64,000 bases of DNA from Calonectria ilicicola (lineage: Eukaryota > Ascomycota > Sordariomycetes > Hypocreales > Nectriaceae): contig CP085829.1 in NCBI GenBank assembly GCA_020809705.1, positions 6,138,001 to 6,202,000 on the forward strand. Reading direction: 5' to 3'. Below, piece after piece: positions 58,519 to 64,000 of the stretch. Positions within the stretch are counted from its first letter, which is position 1. Every line of letters begins with the position of its first letter. The notes under the pieces are model-generated. The model was not told the origin of the DNA, did not search any database, and worked only from the letters and a program-made list of their open reading frames with translations. The position numbers were made by a program, and so were the translations under genes.

Positions 58519-60304
58519 CTATTCATTAACTTCAAGGTGTACAACTTCTCCAATGGTCGCTATCCCCTGCCGCGATTTTTTCGCGCAGTTATTAATTCCA
58601 AGGTTGTGAGATGGTGCAAAGCCCTTGCTCTGCCATGCCCTGCTGATAGTAGAATACAGCTCATCCACCTCCTCGAGGCTAAGACCTGCGCGTTTCCTGC
58701 AAGTTAGAAAGGGTGCAATAGAACAAGCATAAGAGCGTACCTTTGGTCTCATAAACCATGAACCAGCCAAAGACGATTGATACCAAACAGCAGCCAGCCC
58801 AGATGAAAAAGACTTTGGACTGCATATTTGTATGCTCAACATCTACCAGGTACGGAGTCGAATATGTAATAGCAAAGTTAAGTAGCCAGTTTGTGGCTGT
58901 GGTGATCGAAAGCGCCTTAGCCCTCACCTTGAGTGGAAATATTTCACCAGTCAAAACCCAGGCAACTATACCCCAGCCCTATGCGAAGAAGAAAATGTAA
59001 ATACAAACAAATGCAATAACCGCTCGTTGAGCTCCCACATCAGTGGCGTCAGCAGCCGTACCCACGGTAGCCACAATTAGCTGAGAGATACTCATGCCAA
59101 CAGCACCTACGATGACGACGGGGCGATGACCAAAACGATCCACGAACCAAAGGCCCGGGATCGTAGAAATCTTTTGGCGGCTTAGCAGAGTAACCAAGTG
59201 GGTGCGCCAACCTTCGCATGCTTACCACGTTGACCGAGTTCGTGATGACCTGAATGATGAATGGATGGTCGAAACCTGCTCTTTGGAAATATGAAGTCCC
59301 ATAGTAAAATATGAAGTTTACACCACTTAGCTGCTGTAGAGCTTGAATTCCACATCCAGTTGCTAGACGTTGGCTAATAGTTCCTTTGAAGCAGTCAAAG
59401 TACGAGGCGGTTCCTTGTGATAGTTCATACTCATGCGTCTGACGAATTTCTTGTAACTCTTCGCGGATGGCAGGGTGGTCGATCGAGAGTTTCCGCAAAC
59501 GAGACAGAGAAGCGAGTGCCCCAGAGTAATCGCCCTTCTACACCAAGAACCGAGGCCTGTCCGCAATCAGGATAACTGCCTACCCACGAGATGAACGGGC
59601 TCTACTTACGTTTCTGGCAGCACCAGAAGCCCACCGGTGAGAATTATGGCCCAGGCAAACTGCAAAGCTACAGGAATACGGTAGCAAGCTGTCGCTCGAA
59701 TCTTGGAGGTACCATTGTTAACGATTGCGGCGACAAATAGACCAAGAGTAATGGTAAGCTGGTATGCACCAACAATAACACCCCGGATCCATTTTGGCGC
59801 AGTCTCTGATTGATAGAGGGGGACTTTTCCCAGTGAGTAGGAGAGCTTGGAAATCAAAGAGGCTTTTTACATACCCTGGGCAGAAATCAGTCCAACGCCG
59901 AATCCCGCGAAGAAGCGACCGGCGATGAACAGTGGTTGGCTAGTAGCAGCAGTCTGCAAAGCAACCCCCAAGTTGAATACTATGGCGGTTGACCATATCA
60001 ATCCCTATTTTCGACTGAAATAATCGGCGCAGGGAGCAGCAGCAAGAGCACCAATGAGAGTTCCCGCGGAGAGAATCGAGACGATGAGTGATTCATCACT
60101 GGCTGATACAGTGGGTTGACCTTTAGCATTGGTATTGCCGTTGGCAAACAAAAGGCGCCATTTAGGCATCCCAAGAATACCGCTAATAATACCAGTATCG
60201 TAGCCATAGAGAAAGCCCCCTAAGCCAACAAAAAGACCCATAACTATACTTGGGGTCGCAGACCCGTCAGTATCGGACGGTCGCTTAAGGGCTAGAGAAA
60301 CCAT
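58519..60304 (-). pseudogene. MFS sugar transporter with three in-frame TAG codons
   Basis: Sugar porter of the major facilitator superfamily, about 523 codons. Exons: 60304..59875, 59823..59610, 59556..59226, 59170..58741 and 58685..58519, all in phase. Family marks are GGFLYGYDTGIISG in TM1, VPLYQSETAPKWIRG, LQQLSGVNFIFYYGTS, ATNWLLNFAITY and ETKGLSLEEVDELY. Three stop codons interrupt the otherwise conserved frame: 60005-60007 (before GLIWS, where Trp is usual), 59538-59540 (after RFLV) and 58979-58981 (after FFFA). Each can arise by one G-to-A or C-to-T transition. Splicing cannot remove them without losing conserved helices. It is therefore most likely a recent pseudogene of a hexose/rhamnose/polyol carrier next to the SDR. 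Confidence 0.8.
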
Positions 60305-61181
60305 GATAGAAGAAACGCGAGCAGAGGTTATGTAAAAGGTGGAGAGGATATTCCGAAGTTTGGATTGTGGAACAAGAAGTTCTTTTGTCTCAGCGGGACA
60401 CCAGATAAATATTAAATAGTTTCGATTGACCGGGAGTTTAGCAGTCACATGGTATCTCAAATATGGGTTCCCGACCTAGAGTCTGGGGTCTGGGGTCTGG
60501 GGGTTGGGATTCTAGCACTTCTCCGCTGACGGATTCGTCTTGTTCATGGGTGAGATGACAAGGATCGAGATTGGATTGAGTATAATGATATGTGTAAGGA
60601 TCCGCACCTCCCATTACATCCGTTAGTTGGTTTGGCCAAAAAATACGTCCATAATAGTGATGCTCACAATTAACAGCTACCAAGCGACATGTCCGTAACG
60701 CACAGTGAACCGAGCTATGACAATATTTGGGGGATCAATACATGAATCATTTTCAAAAAAAAATCTAATTTTCTTTCAATTTTTATATACAATAATAAAA
60801 ATCAGATTTATATTTAATATCAAGATATTTTCTGAATTAATATGTCATGTACACGTACTAGCTAGCAGGGGTCGAATCTTAGTCAAGACACACAATCCAA
60901 CATCACTGAAACTTGTGATGCCAACTAGCGTGGCTGCAAAACTTGGGGTAAGTTTCCCCTCTCACTAGCCAAGAGTGGATAGCGTGATTTGAGTACACTC
61001 TAACTCAAGGAAACACGAGTCAAGCTAGGGCCCCGGTTTTCGTGGCCTCCTTAGCCCAGTTTTGGCTGTCGGCGGAAGATGCGGCCCGAATATTCCACCA
61101 GGCGAGTGTTTAAAGTAACAGGGATTGACTGACTACGGCGGCCGGGCTTTTCCACCTTCCGCATGGACGCCCGTCTGCGAA
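60305..61181. other. Intergenic, no gene seen
   Basis: Contains a short G-rich tandem repeat, GTCTGGG x3, at about 60480-60500 and AT-rich DNA at 60750-60830. No gene was recognised. Confidence 0.55.
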
Positions 61182-61655
61182 ATGGAGCACGAAACCACCA
61201 GGAAGAAACGTGTGACTGTTGCCCGTACCCTTTGCAGGAAGAGGTCTGTCCGCTGCGTCATGATATAGGTTTGCAAAACGCCGCTGATCTGATCATTCTC
61301 TATGTAGGAAACGTCGCTGTGATGGGATTAGCCCGTCATGCCAACTTTGTATCGAGGCCGGTGCGGATTGCACTTATCCCACTCCTGAGCCTTCAGTGCA
61401 TGCACCAAGCCCTTCTTTCTCATCTATGAGGCCCGGTTCTGACAGATCTGCAGCTCCAAGGAAGACCGGCTGCTCGAGCCCCTCATCAGCCGCTTAGACG
61501 CTCTACAAGAGAGTCTAAATCGCCAGGTAGTACTGCTTGAGACCCTAAACGACCGCATTCAGGTCATAGAGAACGGCGCTACGGGACCTACCAACCCGTA
61601 TCCGCCGCCGCTACCGAAAACGCCCCCGTCATTGAACCATCCTCAGCGCCGATTA
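61182..61655 (+). pseudogene. Zn2Cys6 regulator fragment, cut off at a MITE
   Basis: N-terminal remnant of a zinc-cluster regulator. Exons: 61182..61243, 61308..61395 and 61446 to about 61655. The spliced zinc cluster reads TLCRKRKRRCDGISPSC with the following C-x2-C-x6-C. The first ligand is Arg (CGT) where Cys (TGT) is expected. A coiled-coil linker (EDRLLEPLISRLDALQESL) follows. The sequence then runs directly into MITE DNA at about 61655, and the regulatory domain is absent. It is therefore a truncated copy, probably of a local sugar-pathway regulator, given its position between the transporter and the polyol dehydrogenase. The lost Cys suggests it is not functional. Confidence 0.65.
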
Positions 61656-61872
61656 TACATAAAGCACCTGCATTTAATATTAAAGTAAAGAAATAAAAAT
61701 AAAATAAATAATTTTATATATATTTCTAAATTTATTTATAATAAAAATAAATTAAGACTTTTGTATTTTTTTAAAAAATTATTTTAAGATTTTCCTAGAA
61801 AAGCCTTAGCTAAGTAGTTTGATGTGTGCACCTAGCAAAATGTATGTGTGCGCGCAGCAACACTCATTTTTA
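61655..61872 (-). mobile_element. MITE copy 3, inverted
   Basis: Reverse-orientation relative of MITE copy 1. It begins in the GCAGGTGC/TTAAT segment, continues through the AT-rich core and TTTTCCTAGAAAAGCC, and ends with GATGTGTGCACCTAGC and GTGTGCGCGCAGCAACACTC. The end at 61655 lacks its terminal repeat and abuts the truncated regulator. Confidence 0.65.
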
Positions 61873-62010
61873 TATGTCATACCGATAGTTTCCATCGCAC
61901 TTGATTCAAACTTAGGATAAACTACGGGGGCTTAACATATATATGGATTGTGTTATTTATTTGCAATTTCACCACAAATCAGGTATGTGGATTCAACCAC
62001 AACAACTATA

Positions 62011-63286
62011 TCAGTCCTTGATGCCCTCGATCAAAACTTTCAGGACTCCAGGACCTCCTTTACGAACTGTCTCGAAGGCCTCAACTGCCTGCTCAAAGGC
62101 GTACCGATGAGATACGAGCTTCTGCGGCTGTACCTTTCCGCTTGCGACTAACTCGATTGCAGATGGGTACACACCGGTCACATATCTGATCGATCCTCGA
62201 ATCGTCAAGTCACGGATACAAGCAGTAGTGATGGGGAACACGATATTCTAGTAGAAGTTGTAAGCAGACAGCGATTAGCGGTGGCCGGAAATAGTCAACT
62301 TACCTCTCGGCCCATACCGGCTTGGACGTAAAGCCCACCCTTTCGACAAAGCTGCACTCCGGTTTGAATAGCTGGCTGGGAACCGGTGGCGTCAATCACA
62401 ACATCAGGGCCTTCGCCCAGGTTGAACTTGTCTTTGATCTGGCGAGCGACCTCAGCAGCCCAGTTCATTTCTTTGTCGGCATCGCCCTTATGATCTTCCG
62501 GAGTAGGAGGAGGCGAGAAGACCCCATCAGCGCACTTCAGGTCTTCCGTAGCTATCCGCATTCTCGCCTCATTTATGTCCACGCCAATCACAGTGCTTGC
62601 GCCATACACCTTGGCAACGCTTTGGACTAGCAAGCCGATAGGGCCACAGCCAAATACTACTACTTTTTGGCCTCCTCGAATCCCCCCAACTCGGCAAATC
62701 TGGACAGCGCAGGCCACAGGCTCACAAAGAGCTCCATCCTCGAGGGTAAGGTGATCCGGGAGCTTATAGCAATAGTCGCCAGCTGTCTTGAAGTATTTCG
62801 ACAAGGTTCCGTTATGAGGCGGGGTCGCGGCGAATACAGTATCGGCATAGGGATTGTAGCTACCGGAACGGCAATAATCACAGTGGCGGCAAGGAACGCC
62901 TGGCTCAATAGCGACCCGATCTCCAGGCTTCAAGTCTTGTACGGCACTGCCAACGGATACAACGGTTCCTGCAGATTCATGGCCAAGAACAATTGGGGAG
63001 TCGAGTACAAAATCGCCGATACGGCCACGCTGCCAGTAGTGTACATCGGACCTATTGAATCAAATGTCAGATGCTTCAGGATTCGAGAGAAGCCTCTCTT
63101 ATAGCAGAGGGTTTCGGCGTTGATTCTTGGATACCCGCAAATGCCTGTCTGGCCAACTTAAACAATCACATCGTAGGGATCCGACAACTCTGGAACTGGA
63201 ATATTGCCAATGCTAATATCTTTGATGGCTCTCAGCACCAAAGATCGATTGTCATTCGAAGAACTGGTTGAAGTAACAGAACTCAT
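62011..63286 (-). pseudogene. Sorbitol/xylitol dehydrogenase-like MDR, in-frame TAA
   Basis: Zinc-dependent medium-chain dehydrogenase, 378 codons, in exons 63286..63135, 63051..62304 and 62247..62011. It shows TGICGSDVHYW (catalytic Zn Cys), LGHESAGTV and EPGVPCRHCDYC (structural Zn). The Rossmann motif VVFGCGPIGLL is followed by VIGVDINEAR. The pattern is that of D-xylulose reductase/sorbitol dehydrogenase. A TAA at 63158-63160 sits 42 codons in, between VIV and VGQTGICG. A one-base C-to-T change from CAA (Gln) explains it. No alternative splice or Met restores the zinc domain. The rest of the gene is intact, so the lesion is recent, or the base may be an assembly error. It is divergent from the mannitol-dehydrogenase-like SDR. 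Confidence 0.75.

Positions 63287-64000
<714 letters not shown>

Noticed and set aside
59600..60010. Explaining the transporter TAG codons as splice acceptors
   Set aside because: Each TAG resembles an acceptor end, but the required introns would be under 50 nt or would remove conserved transporter residues; the phase is also wrong for the second.
60480..60510. GTCTGGG triplicate as a telomere-like or regulatory repeat
   Set aside because: Only three units, not the fungal telomere repeat TTAGGG, and not linked to a gene start in a meaningful way.

Overview
The window is from a filamentous ascomycete (Pezizomycotina). Most genes carry several 45-70 nt introns with GTATGT/GTAAGT donors. The families are typical of these fungi: a highly reducing polyketide synthase, Zn2Cys6 regulators, a HET protein, a GH55 glucanase and a PTH11-like rhodopsin protein. 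Gene models were assembled by hand by matching splice sites and reading phase. Unless noted, exon lengths sum to a whole number of codons. No genus can be named from the sequence.

Left part (0-9 kb, minus strand): the 5' part of a Gfo/Idh/MocA oxidoreductase, a Zn2Cys6 regulator, and a large secreted protein with a DNGSQT hexapeptide repeat and one or two apparent frameshifts.

Secondary metabolite cluster 1 (9.6-30.6 kb): an HR-PKS (KS-AT-DH-MT-ER-KR-ACP, about 2650 aa) diverges from an O-methyltransferase. Next come a secreted BBE-type FAD oxidase, a P450, a Zn2Cys6 regulator and a short-chain dehydrogenase. This is the gene complement published for the solanapyrone cluster (PKS, OMT, dehydrogenase, regulator, flavin oxidase/Diels-Alderase, P450). 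A decalin-pyrone type product is the best guess. CGGCCGA elements recur in several of its promoters.

A HET-domain gene (31.3-33.2 kb) and a MITE (33.4-33.7 kb) separate it from a second, unusual group (34.4-44.9 kb). This group has a cytochrome b5/cytochrome b5 reductase fusion, a second P450, an SRPBCC protein, an unrecognised polytopic membrane protein, a Zn2Cys6 regulator and an NTF2/SnoaL-like protein. No canonical backbone synthase is present. A 12-bp element, TYCGGYCCGRAA, occurs in its promoters and again upstream of a PhyH dioxygenase at 53 kb. This is the best candidate for an undescribed pathway.

Right part (46-64 kb): a GH55 exo-beta-1,3-glucanase, a rhodopsin-domain membrane protein (frame broken at a T6 run), the PhyH dioxygenase and a proteinase K-like subtilase. 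A sugar/polyol locus follows: an L-rhamnose 1-dehydrogenase-like SDR, an MFS sugar transporter with three in-frame TAG codons, a Zn2Cys6 regulator cut off at a MITE, a sorbitol/xylitol dehydrogenase with an in-frame TAA, and the start of a mannitol-dehydrogenase-like SDR. The nonsense changes all fit C-to-T/G-to-A transitions at CpA/TpG, so part of this locus looks decayed. MITE copies and fragments mark the boundaries of several modules.
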